DNA from: Clostridiales bacterium | Lineage (GTDB): Bacteria; Bacillota; Clostridia; Christensenellales; Aristaeellaceae | NCBI GenBank assembly: GCA_015056175.1 | Contig: SVGT01000004.1 | Coordinates: 43,175-107,174 of the forward strand | Direction of reading: 5' to 3' | Length of the DNA stretch: 64,000 bases | Shown: positions 39,358 through 46,748 of the stretch, in pieces | Layout: every line of letters begins with the position of its first letter | Position numbering within the stretch: position 1 is the stretch's first letter | The notes under the pieces: model-generated | Told to the model about the DNA's origin: nothing | Database searches by the model: none | The model's input: the letters and a program-made list of their open reading frames with translations, nothing else | Position numbers and translations under genes: made by a program

Positions 39358-39400
39358 GGATACAACCAAAGTCCATCACCTTCAAGGAGGCCTATATTAT

Positions 39401-40417
39401 ATGAAAGCATTGCTTATCGGCGGCACCGGCGTCATCAGCACCCATATCACCCGCCTGCTCATTGAAAAGGGCTGGGACGTAACGCTGCTCAACCGCGGCA
39501 ACCGGCAGAGCGAATTCCCCGCCGCTAATCAGATCATTGCCGATATGAACGACGAGCAGGACGTGGCAAAAAAGCTGGAAGGCCTGCATTTTGATACGGT
39601 ATGCCAGTTCATCGCCTTCAAGCCCGAGCAGGTTGAGCGCGACATCCGCCTGTTTACCGGTAAAACGGATCAGTACATTTTCATTTCCAGCGCCTCCGCC
39701 TATCAAAAGCCCCCGGCCCATCCCGTCATTACGGAAAGTACGCCTCTGCACAACCCCTACTGGCAGTATTCCCGGGATAAGGCAGCCTGCGAAACGGTGC
39801 TGATGGAAGCCTACAACAAGGATCTGTTCCCCATCACCATCGTGCGTCCCAGCCACACCTTCTCCGAGCGCTCCATCACCGTGCCCATCCACGGCAAGTT
39901 CGGCGCCTGGCAGGTGCTCAAGCGCATGATGGAGGGCAAAAAGGTGCTCATCCCCGGCGACGGCACCTCCCTGTGGACAGTAACCGCCTCCCGCGATTTT
40001 GCCAAAGGCTTTGTGGGGCTCATGGGCAATGTGCACGCCATCGGCGAAAATGTGCACATCACCTCCGACGAATCCCTCACCTGGAACCAGATCATGCAGT
40101 CCATCGCCCGTGCGCTGAACGCGGAATACAAGCCCTGCTATGTACCCGCCTCCATCCTGGCCCGCGTGGCCGGCACGGACTGGCAGGGCGCGCTGCTGGG
40201 CGACAAGGCCAATTCCGTGATCTTTGACAACAGCAAGCTCAAGCGCCTGGTGCCCACTTTCTGCGCCGACACCCGCTTTGACCAGGCCGCCCGCGATTCC
40301 GTGCAGACCTTCCTTTCCACCCCCGCCCTACAGAAGGACGATCCCGATTTTGACGCCCTGTGCGACAAGATCGTCGCCATCATGGAGGACGCAGAGGAAA
40401 AGATCGCCGCGCTGTGA
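39401..40417 (+). CDS. NAD-dependent epimerase/dehydratase (extended SDR)
   Basis: 338 residues. The N-terminal Rossmann motif is GGTGVIS (family GGTGFIG) right after the start. ISSASAYQKPP and the catalytic YSRDK (YxxxK) follow, then IVRPSHTF. The C-terminal region resembles the atypical SDRs related to plant mRNA-binding CSP41/sugar epimerases (TWNQIMQSIARAL...). The substrate is unknown, most likely a nucleotide sugar or a related metabolite. AAGGAGG 10 bases upstream fixes ATG 39401. The open frame runs more than 2.7 kb further upstream antisense to glgP, which is not coding. Confidence 0.88.
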   Translation: MKALLIGGTGVISTHITRLLIEKGWDVTLLNRGNRQSEFPAANQIIADMNDEQDVAKKLEGLHFDTVCQFIAFKPEQVERDIRLFTGKTDQYIFISSASAYQKPPAHPVITESTPLHNPYWQYSRDKAACETVLMEAYNKDLFPITIVRPSHTFSERSITVPIHGKFGAWQVLKRMMEGKKVLIPGDGTSLWTVTASRDFAKGFVGLMGNVHAIGENVHITSDESLTWNQIMQSIARALNAEYKPCYVPASILARVAGTDWQGALLGDKANSVIFDNSKLKRLVPTFCADTRFDQAARDSVQTFLSTPALQKDDPDFDALCDKIVAIMEDAEEKIAAL

Positions 40418-40444
40418 CAAGAGCATGCATTCCCCTTGAAGCAA

Positions 40445-40479
40445 TAAAAAAGCAGCAGCCTTGCAGCTACTGCTTTTTT
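40445..40479 (+). terminator. bidirectional terminator
   Basis: AAAAAAGCAG / CTGCTTTTTT arms around an 18-base partly paired loop. Confidence 0.75.
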
Positions 40480-40571
40480 CGTGTGGAAAGGAATCCTTTC
40501 CTGTATGTCAACGGCCATTTGGGTGGGCCGGTCTTCACCAGTACTTGGCAGGTTTTTCCTGCAGGGATTCC

Positions 40572-40814
40572 TTACTTGACCACGAAGCCGTTCAGGGCCT
40601 TCACGAAGTTTTCCATCACGCAGTCGTCCATATCGCCGGTATCGATGTACATATTGTCACGGGCAGAATACATCATGGCCAGCACGCCCAGGGTGGACTT
40701 GGGATCAACACAGAACTTATCACCGCGCAGATAGAATTCGTGGGGGAAGTTCTTGCAGATGGAGCTCAGATGCTCAGCGTCTTTCATGGTGGCAACCTTG
40801 ATACGAATGTTCAT
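40572..40814 (-). CDS. HPr-like protein without the phosphorylatable histidine
   Basis: 80 residues with the HPr fold pattern. VDPKSTLGVLAMMYS fits the Ser46 region of HPr ('VNAKSIMGVMSL'). The N-terminal strand IRIKVATMKDAEHLSSIC stands where HPr has the active-site 'GLHARPA' with His15; no His is in that position, so PTS phosphotransfer is unlikely. Such His-less HPr homologues are common in Clostridia and have no assigned role. AAAGGAGAG about 9 bases before ATG 40814 sets the start. Single gene with its own promoter. Confidence 0.85.
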   Translation of the reverse strand: MNIRIKVATMKDAEHLSSICKNFPHEFYLRGDKFCVDPKSTLGVLAMMYSARDNMYIDTGDMDDCVMENFVKALNGFVVK

Positions 40815-40863
40815 ACGTTTTACTCTCCTTTCGGTATTGTGGCTCCCTCTGAACCACGCCGCC

Positions 40864-40892
40864 ATTGTACATTATGGTACCAGAAAAAGCAA
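40864..40892 (-). promoter_or_regulatory. promoter of the HPr-like gene
   Basis: TTGCTT (40887-40892), 17 bases, TACAAT (40864-40869). Confidence 0.55.
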
Positions 40893-41036
40893 CTTCGCCG
40901 TTTCAACAATGTTTTGAGCCGCTTTTTGGTACGGATGTACAAATCGGTTTGCATTTTTACAATGTTTGTTTTTTATCCAGATTTTACATCTGTAAACACA
41001 ATATTTTCCCCGTCCCGCGCATAAACGCAGGACCTG

Positions 41037-41045
41037 TGCTATAAT
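41037..41045 (+). promoter_or_regulatory. extended -10 promoter of murG
   Basis: TGCTATAAT with TATAAT at 41040-41045, 52 bases before the TTG start; no clear -35. Confidence 0.5.
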
Positions 41046-41096
41046 ATGGTTGACACGCGGGGATGATGCATCCCCCGGCGCAAAGGAGGTATCCCC

Positions 41097-42164
41097 TTGA
41101 AGAGAATCGTTTTGACAGGCGGCGGCTCTGCCGGCCATGTGACCCCCCACCTGGCCATTTTGCCCCACCTTTTGGAAAAGGGCTACGACGTGCACTACAT
41201 CGGCACCAAAGACGGCATTGAAAAGCGCATGGTGGCAGATCTGCCAGGCATCACCTATCACGAGGTCAAAAGCGGCAAGCTGCGCCGTTACTTTGACTGG
41301 AAAAATTTCACCGATCCCTTCCGGGTCATCGCAGGCGCTGCGGAATCCGTCCGGCTGATGAAGAAGCTCAAGCCTGACGTATGCTTTTCCAAGGGCGGCT
41401 TCGTGTCCGTACCCGTGGTGTACGGCGCCTGGAGCGCCCATGTGCCTACGCTGTGCCATGAGAGCGATCTGACCCCCGGCCTTGCCAACAAGATCTGCTC
41501 CCGGTTTGCCAAAAAGGTGGCCACCACCTTCCCCGAATGCGCCAAGGCGCTGGGCGACAAGGGCATTATGACCGGCACGCCCCTGCGCGCCAATCTGTTT
41601 TCCGGCAGCCGCGAGGAAGGCCTGAAGATCTGCGGTCTGGACGGCCAGAAGCCTGTCCTTTGCATGATGGGCGGCAGCCTTGGCGCGCAAAGCGTCAATA
41701 AGGCGCTCCGGGAAGCGCTGCCCAGGCTTCTCCCCCATATGGATATCGTGCATCTCACCGGCAAGGGCAATCTGGACGAAAGCCTGAAGGATACGAAGGG
41801 CTATGTGCAGTTTGAATTTTTGTCCGACGAGCTGCCCCATATCATGGCCCTTGCAGATTTCATCCTCTCCCGCGCAGGCAGCAACGCCCTGTGCGAGTTC
41901 CAGGCGCTGAAAAAGCCCATGCTGCTGGTCCCATATCCCAAGGGCGCCAGCCGCGGCGACCAGATCCTCAACGCGGAAAGCTACCGCGCCCGCGGCCTTG
42001 CCCATGTGCTTTTGCAGGAAAACATGACGGCTGATACCCTTGCCGACGCCATCTTCAACCTGATTGAAAGCAAGGACGCCCTCATCACCGCCCTGAATGA
42101 TGCGCCCCCTGCCGACGGCACTATGGCCATCCTGCGCCTGATTGAAGAAATTCAGCAAAAATAA
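41097..42164 (+). CDS. murG: MurG, lipid II-forming GlcNAc transferase
   Basis: 355 residues, GT28. It transfers GlcNAc from UDP-GlcNAc to lipid I on the inner face of the membrane. The N-terminal VLTGGGSAGHVTPHLA is the lipid-binding glycine loop, KGGFVSVPVVYGAW is canonical, and the UDP-GlcNAc site has GGSLGAQSVN and SRAGSNALCEFQALKKPMLL. The start is TTG at 41097, supported by AAAGGAGGT 6 bases upstream. It stands apart from a division/cell-wall cluster, and the ileS promoter follows at once. Confidence 0.94.
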   Translation: MKRIVLTGGGSAGHVTPHLAILPHLLEKGYDVHYIGTKDGIEKRMVADLPGITYHEVKSGKLRRYFDWKNFTDPFRVIAGAAESVRLMKKLKPDVCFSKGGFVSVPVVYGAWSAHVPTLCHESDLTPGLANKICSRFAKKVATTFPECAKALGDKGIMTGTPLRANLFSGSREEGLKICGLDGQKPVLCMMGGSLGAQSVNKALREALPRLLPHMDIVHLTGKGNLDESLKDTKGYVQFEFLSDELPHIMALADFILSRAGSNALCEFQALKKPMLLVPYPKGASRGDQILNAESYRARGLAHVLLQENMTADTLADAIFNLIESKDALITALNDAPPADGTMAILRLIEEIQQK

Positions 42165-42166
42165 GG

Positions 42167-42195
42167 TTTACAAATTCTCCTTTTCCAGTTATAAT
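42167..42195 (+). promoter_or_regulatory. sigma-A promoter of ileS
   Basis: TTTACA (42167-42172), 17 bases, TATAAT (42190-42195), beginning three bases after the murG stop codon. Confidence 0.88.
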
Positions 42196-42202
42196 GCACT
42201 TA

Positions 42203-42424
42203 TTGGCGTTGAAGGAGACGGGCGCGTACTCTCTGCCCCCAAGCGAGCCGGCAAATGGTGCAAGGCCGGCGGGCAGCACGCAGCCGGATCACTCCGGAGC
42301 CTCCGTCCGAAGGGACGGCGCATCGCCTGCGTTACAGGGCGTCGAGCGGACGAATTTTTTCGTCAACTTGGGTGGTACCGCGGATTATTTCCGTCCCAGG
42401 AATTACAGTTCCTGGGACTTTTTT
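42203..42424 (+). promoter_or_regulatory. isoleucine T-box riboswitch leader
   Basis: T-box core GGTGGTACCGCGG at 42371-42383, then the terminator GTCCCAGGAA / TTCCTGGGAC with a T run (42393-42424). Stem I precedes it; an AUC triplet at about 42285-42287 is a candidate isoleucine specifier, but I did not fold the stem. Confidence 0.9.
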
Positions 42425-42457
42425 CTTTCCCGGGACAATAACAACAGGAGGCGCACC

Positions 42458-45400
42458 ATGTACAAAAAGGTATCCACTGACATGAACTTTGCGGCACGCG
42501 AAAAAGAAGTGCTCAAATTCTGGCAGGAAAACGACATCATCCGCAAGAGCTTCCATGCCCGTGACAATGCGGCTGAAACCTTCACCTTCTTCGACGGACC
42601 TCCCACGGCCAACGGCAGACCTCACATCGGCCACGTGGAGACCCGTGCCATCAAGGATCTGATCCCCCGCTTCCACACCATGAAGGGCAAAAACGTGCTG
42701 CGCAAGGCCGGCTGGGATACCCACGGCCTGCCCGTTGAGCTGGAAGTGGAAAAGAAGCTGGGTCTGGACGGCAAGCCCCAGATCGAAGCCTACGGCATCG
42801 AACCCTTCATCCAGGAGTGCAAGCAGTCCGTGTGGAAGTATCTCCACGAGTGGGAGGATATGTCCAACCGCGTAGGCTACTGGGTGGATATGGAAGATCC
42901 CTACGTCACCTATCATGATAACTACATCGAATCCGTGTGGTGGTCCCTCAAGACCATCGCGGACAAGGGCCTGATCTACAAGGGACACAAGATCGTTCCC
43001 TACTGCCCCCGCTGCGGCACCGCCCTTTCCTCCCACGAAGTGGCCCAGGGCTACAAGGCCGTAAAGGAATACTCCGCCTTTGCCAAGTTCAAGGTCAAGA
43101 ACGCAGAGACCCTCACCTACATCCTGGCCTGGACCACCACCCCCTGGACGCTGCCCTCCAACGTGGCGCTGTGCGTCAACGCCAATGAGGAATACTGCGA
43201 GTTTGAATGGGGCAGCGCCCGCAACATCATGGCCTCCGCGCTGGTTTCTTCCGTGTTCTCCAAGGAAGATCAGGAGCAGATCCGCGTGCTGCGCACCTTT
43301 AAGGGCGCAGAGCTGGAGTATACCGAGTACGAGCCCCTCTTCCCCATGCAGGACGCGCCCAAGGAAAAGGCCTGGTATGTGGTCTGCGACGATTACGTCA
43401 CCCTGACCGACGGTACCGGCGTTGTGCATATCGCCCCCGCCTTTGGTGAGGACGACGCCCGCGTAGGCCGCAAGTACAATCTGCCCTTTGTGCAGCTGGT
43501 GGATACCCAGGGTCAGTTTGTGGAAGGCACCCCCTGGGCGGGCACCTTCGTCAAGAATGCGGACGAGCCCATCATGGCCGACCTTAAGGAGCGCGGACTG
43601 CTGCTCAAGAAGGCGCTCTATGAACACGAATATCCCCATTGCTGGCGCTGCGATACGCCCCTGCTCTATTACGCCCGTCCCACCTGGTTCATCAAGATGA
43701 CCGCCGTCAAGGACGATCTGGTGGCCAACAACCGCTCCGTCAACTGGTACCCGGACAACATCAAGGAAGGCCGTATGGGCAATTTCCTGGAGAACGTGGT
43801 GGACTGGGGCCTTTCCCGCGAGCGCTACTGGGGCACGCCCCTGCCCATCTGGCAGTGCGAGGACGGCCATATGCACGTGATCGGCAGCAAGCAGGAGCTG
43901 TATGACATGGCCATTGGCGACGTCAACCTGCCCGAACTGCACCGTCCCTACATCGACCAGGTAGTCATCAAGTGCCCCCACTGCGGCAAGCCCATGCACC
44001 GCGTCAAGGAAGTTATCGACTGCTGGTACGATTCCGGCTCCATGCCTTTTGCCCAGTGGCACTATCCCTTTGAAAACAAAGAAAAGTTTGAAAGCCGCTT
44101 CCCGGCCAACTTCATTTCCGAAGCCATCGACCAGACCCGCGGCTGGTTCTACACGCTGCTTGCCATCTCCACGCTGATCTTCGGCCGCGCGCCCTTTGAA
44201 AACTGCGTGGTGCTGGGCCATGTGCAGGATAAGGACGGCCGCAAGATGAGCAAGCACCTGGGCAACGTGGTGGATCCCAACACCGTGCTGGAAAAACAGG
44301 GCGCAGACGCCATCCGCTGGTTCTTCTATTCCTCCAGCGCGCCCTGGCTGCCCTGCCGCTTCCATGAGGACGCCCTCAACGAAGGTCAGCGCAAGTTCAT
44401 GTCCACGCTGTGGAACACCTACGCCTTCTTCATCCTCTATGCGGATATCGATCAGTTTGACCCCAAGGATCATGATCTGAGCAAGGTGGATCTGACGCTG
44501 ATGGACAAGTGGATCCTCAGCCGCCTGAACTCCCTGATCAAGGAAGTGGACGAAGATCTGACCGCCTACAGGATCCCCGAATCCGCACGCGCGCTGAACG
44601 ACTTTGTGGATGAACTGAGTAACTGGTACGTGCGCCGCGGCCGCGAACGCTTCTGGGGCAAGGGCATGGCAGGCGATAAGGAAGCCGCCTTCACCACCCT
44701 CTATCATGTGCTGGAGACCCTCTCCCGCCTGATCGCCCCCTATGTGCCCTTCATGGCAGAAAGCATCTATCAGAACCTGGTCAAGTCCGTGCAGGAAGAC
44801 GCCCCCGAAAGCGTACATCTGTGCGATTTCCCCGTGGCGGACGAAAGCCGCATCGACAAAAACATGGAAGAACAGATGGACGCCCTCATCGACGTGGTAC
44901 AGCTGGGCCGCGCCTGCCGCAACCTTGCCAACATGAAGGTGCGTCAGCCCGCCGCCAACCTGTACGTCACCGGCGCCTCCTTCGGCGCGGAATATGCCGC
45001 ACTGGCCGAGGACGAACTGAACGTGAAGCATGTGGAATTGGTCGAAGATGCTTCTGCCTTCACCGGCTACAAGCTCAAGCCGCAGATGCGCACGCTGGGC
45101 CCCAAGTACGGCAAGCTCCTTGGCAAGATCAGCAAGGCGCTGCTGGAGCAGGACGGCAACAAGGTTGTCAAGGGTTTCCAGATGGGCGAAAGCCTGGTGC
45201 TGGATATCGAGGGCACCGAAGTGGTACTTGGCAAGGATGACGTGCTCACCGAATCCATGCAGAAGACCGGCTTCATGGCCCAGTCCGAAGGCAGCGTGAC
45301 GGTGGCGCTGGATACCAATCTGACCCCCGAGCTCATCGCCGAAGGCTATGCCCGCGAAGTGATCAGCAAGCTGCAGACCATGCGCAAGGATCACGGTCTG

Positions 45401-45595
45401 GACGTGACCGACCGCATCCACGTGTGCTGGCAGGGCAGCGAAAAGCTGGCTCCCGCGCTGAATGCACACAGCGAAATGATCAAGAGCAGCGTGCTGGCTC
45501 TCTCCTTCGAGCAGGCCGCCGCTTCCGAAAACGCCTATGCCCAGGAATGGGATATCAACGGCGAAAAGGCCACCCTGGCCATCACCAAGGCGTAA
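42458..45595 (+). CDS. ileS: isoleucyl-tRNA synthetase, type 2 (IleS2)
   Basis: 1045 residues, longer than type 1 IleRS (about 920-940). GPPTANGRPHIGH (HIGH motif), GWDTHGLPVELEVEKKLGL and KMSKHLGN (KMSKS variant with His) are hallmarks of the eukaryote-like IleS2 branch, which is known for low mupirocin sensitivity. The CP1 editing domain has TTTPWTLPSN, and the C-terminal tRNA-binding region is present. There is no C-terminal zinc knuckle of the type 1 form. ATG 42458 is set by CAGGAGG 7 bases upstream; the open frame runs on into the T-box, which is not coding. No second ileS is in the window. Confidence 0.97.
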   Translation: MYKKVSTDMNFAAREKEVLKFWQENDIIRKSFHARDNAAETFTFFDGPPTANGRPHIGHVETRAIKDLIPRFHTMKGKNVLRKAGWDTHGLPVELEVEKKLGLDGKPQIEAYGIEPFIQECKQSVWKYLHEWEDMSNRVGYWVDMEDPYVTYHDNYIESVWWSLKTIADKGLIYKGHKIVPYCPRCGTALSSHEVAQGYKAVKEYSAFAKFKVKNAETLTYILAWTTTPWTLPSNVALCVNANEEYCEFEWGSARNIMASALVSSVFSKEDQEQIRVLRTFKGAELEYTEYEPLFPMQDAPKEKAWYVVCDDYVTLTDGTGVVHIAPAFGEDDARVGRKYNLPFVQLVDTQGQFVEGTPWAGTFVKNADEPIMADLKERGLLLKKALYEHEYPHCWRCDTPLLYYARPTWFIKMTAVKDDLVANNRSVNWYPDNIKEGRMGNFLENVVDWGLSRERYWGTPLPIWQCEDGHMHVIGSKQELYDMAIGDVNLPELHRPYIDQVVIKCPHCGKPMHRVKEVIDCWYDSGSMPFAQWHYPFENKEKFESRFPANFISEAIDQTRGWFYTLLAISTLIFGRAPFENCVVLGHVQDKDGRKMSKHLGNVVDPNTVLEKQGADAIRWFFYSSSAPWLPCRFHEDALNEGQRKFMSTLWNTYAFFILYADIDQFDPKDHDLSKVDLTLMDKWILSRLNSLIKEVDEDLTAYRIPESARALNDFVDELSNWYVRRGRERFWGKGMAGDKEAAFTTLYHVLETLSRLIAPYVPFMAESIYQNLVKSVQEDAPESVHLCDFPVADESRIDKNMEEQMDALIDVVQLGRACRNLANMKVRQPAANLYVTGASFGAEYAALAEDELNVKHVELVEDASAFTGYKLKPQMRTLGPKYGKLLGKISKALLEQDGNKVVKGFQMGESLVLDIEGTEVVLGKDDVLTESMQKTGFMAQSEGSVTVALDTNLTPELIAEGYAREVISKLQTMRKDHGLDVTDRIHVCWQGSEKLAPALNAHSEMIKSSVLALSFEQAAASENAYAQEWDINGEKATLAITKA

Positions 45596-45609
45596 TCAAA
45601 TACAATCCA

Positions 45610-45639
45610 AAGGGACGCTCATCCGGGCGTCCCTTTTTT
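45610..45639 (+). terminator. terminator of ileS
   Basis: GGGACGC / GCGTCCC hairpin with six T, 17 bases after the stop. Confidence 0.88.
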
Positions 45640-45647
45640 GCTGCAAT

Positions 45648-45672
45648 CAAAAAGGAGGCTTGCGCCTCCTTT
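45648..45672 (-). terminator. terminator of the coiled-coil gene
   Basis: Minus-strand AAAGGAGGC / GCCTCCTTT hairpin with a T run, 12 bases beyond the stop. Confidence 0.8.
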
Positions 45673-45683
45673 GCTTTGTGGAT

Positions 45684-46580
45684 TTATTCGGCCAGCAGCT
45701 TCTCCACCACGGTGCGGTCCACGGTAACGCTCTTGAGCTCCGCGGCAGCGCCTGCGCCTTCAATGATGCGCAGGGTGAACTTGAGATTCTCCTGAGTATC
45801 CAGCAGCTCACGGACCAGGGCGGCGTCCTCTTCACCCAGCGGCAGCTTGCCGGCAAAAATCTTCAGCCCCGCGCCGTCAAAGATGCGCAGCGTGATGCTT
45901 ACCTTGTCGCTGTCCGCAAAAAAGAGGAGATTGACGCGCTCCTGCGCTTCCTTCAGTTCTGCAATTTCCGCCTGCGCAGCGGCCAGTTCCTCTGCCTTCA
46001 TGACCAGTTCGCCTTCACGGGCAGTCAACTGGGTTTTGGTCACTTCATGCGCCGTCTTTTCATCAGCCAGCGCAGTATTCAGCGCTTCCACATCCGCAGT
46101 CAGCGCATCTGCCTTGGCCGTCAACTCTGCATGCGCGGTATCCAGCGCAGCCTTTTCATCCTGCACAGCGGCAAGGGCGGTTTTGGTTTCTTCATGGGCG
46201 GCCTTGGTTTCCTCATGGGCTGCCTTTTCGCCGTCCAGCTCAGCCTGCACGGCAGCAAGCGCAGTGGCGTTCGCTTCGGTTTCGCCCTTATGCGCTTCAT
46301 CGGCTGCATCCTTCTCCGCCTGCAGCGCGACAAGAGCAGCCTGCGTTTCAGCGTGGGCAGCTGCTTCCGCATCCAGCTCGGCCTGCTTGCCCGCCACGTC
46401 CGCTTCATGCGCGTTCTTTTCCGTCTGCAGTTCATTCTGCGTTGAGGTCAGCTTACCTTCTGCGATCCGCAGCTTGGTTGCCAAATCCGATTTCTGAGAT
46501 GCGAAGGCGGCAGCCACTGCAATGGCAGCAACGGCGATGACAGCCACAAGAGCCAGTACCAGTTTCATCTTTTTGCTCAT
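45684..46580 (-). CDS. membrane-anchored Ala/Glu-rich coiled-coil protein
   Basis: 298 residues that I do not recognise as a named family. One N-terminal hydrophobic segment (about 6-28, rich in Ala/Val) is either an anchor or an uncleaved signal. A long Ala/Glu/Lys/His heptad region follows (about 30-215), with near-repeats such as KAAHEETKAAHEETKTALAA. The C-terminal ~80 residues are different: two related beta-rich elements, ITLRIFDGAGLKIFAGKL and FTLRIIEGAGAAAELKSV, separated by a helix. The layout suggests an extracytoplasmic rod holding a small globular head. AAGGAGG is well placed. Monocistronic between ileS and the EF-G-like gene. Confidence 0.8.
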   Translation of the reverse strand: MSKKMKLVLALVAVIAVAAIAVAAAFASQKSDLATKLRIAEGKLTSTQNELQTEKNAHEADVAGKQAELDAEAAAHAETQAALVALQAEKDAADEAHKGETEANATALAAVQAELDGEKAAHEETKAAHEETKTALAAVQDEKAALDTAHAELTAKADALTADVEALNTALADEKTAHEVTKTQLTAREGELVMKAEELAAAQAEIAELKEAQERVNLLFFADSDKVSITLRIFDGAGLKIFAGKLPLGEEDAALVRELLDTQENLKFTLRIIEGAGAAAELKSVTVDRTVVEKLLAE

Positions 46581-46693
46581 GGTAATCCTCCTTACGTCAT
46601 GCTTTGTAGATTATGGCATTATATTTCCCTTTTCCTTCATGTATACGCCATGCAGCCGCCAAATTCCTGCAAGCGCATTGCATACAATAAAAC

Positions 46694-46721
46694 AAAAAAG
46701 GCGATGGATTTCTCCATCGCC
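46694..46721 (-). terminator. terminator of the EF-G-like gene
   Basis: GGCGATGGA / TCCATCGCC hairpin followed by six T on the minus strand. Confidence 0.88.
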
Positions 46722-46748
46722 TGTATGCACCCCGAGGATGCATGTGTA

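Noticed and set aside
36674..39400. A plus-strand frame open for more than 2.7 kb upstream of the SDR gene, antisense to glgP
   Set aside because: Its translation is His/Ala/Gly-rich and resembles no protein. It is a by-product of codon use in glgP, which avoids codons whose complement is a stop. No start or ribosome site is tied to it.
42194..42457. N-terminal extension of ileS
   Set aside because: It covers the T-box and terminator; the ribosome site and family alignment place the start at 42458.
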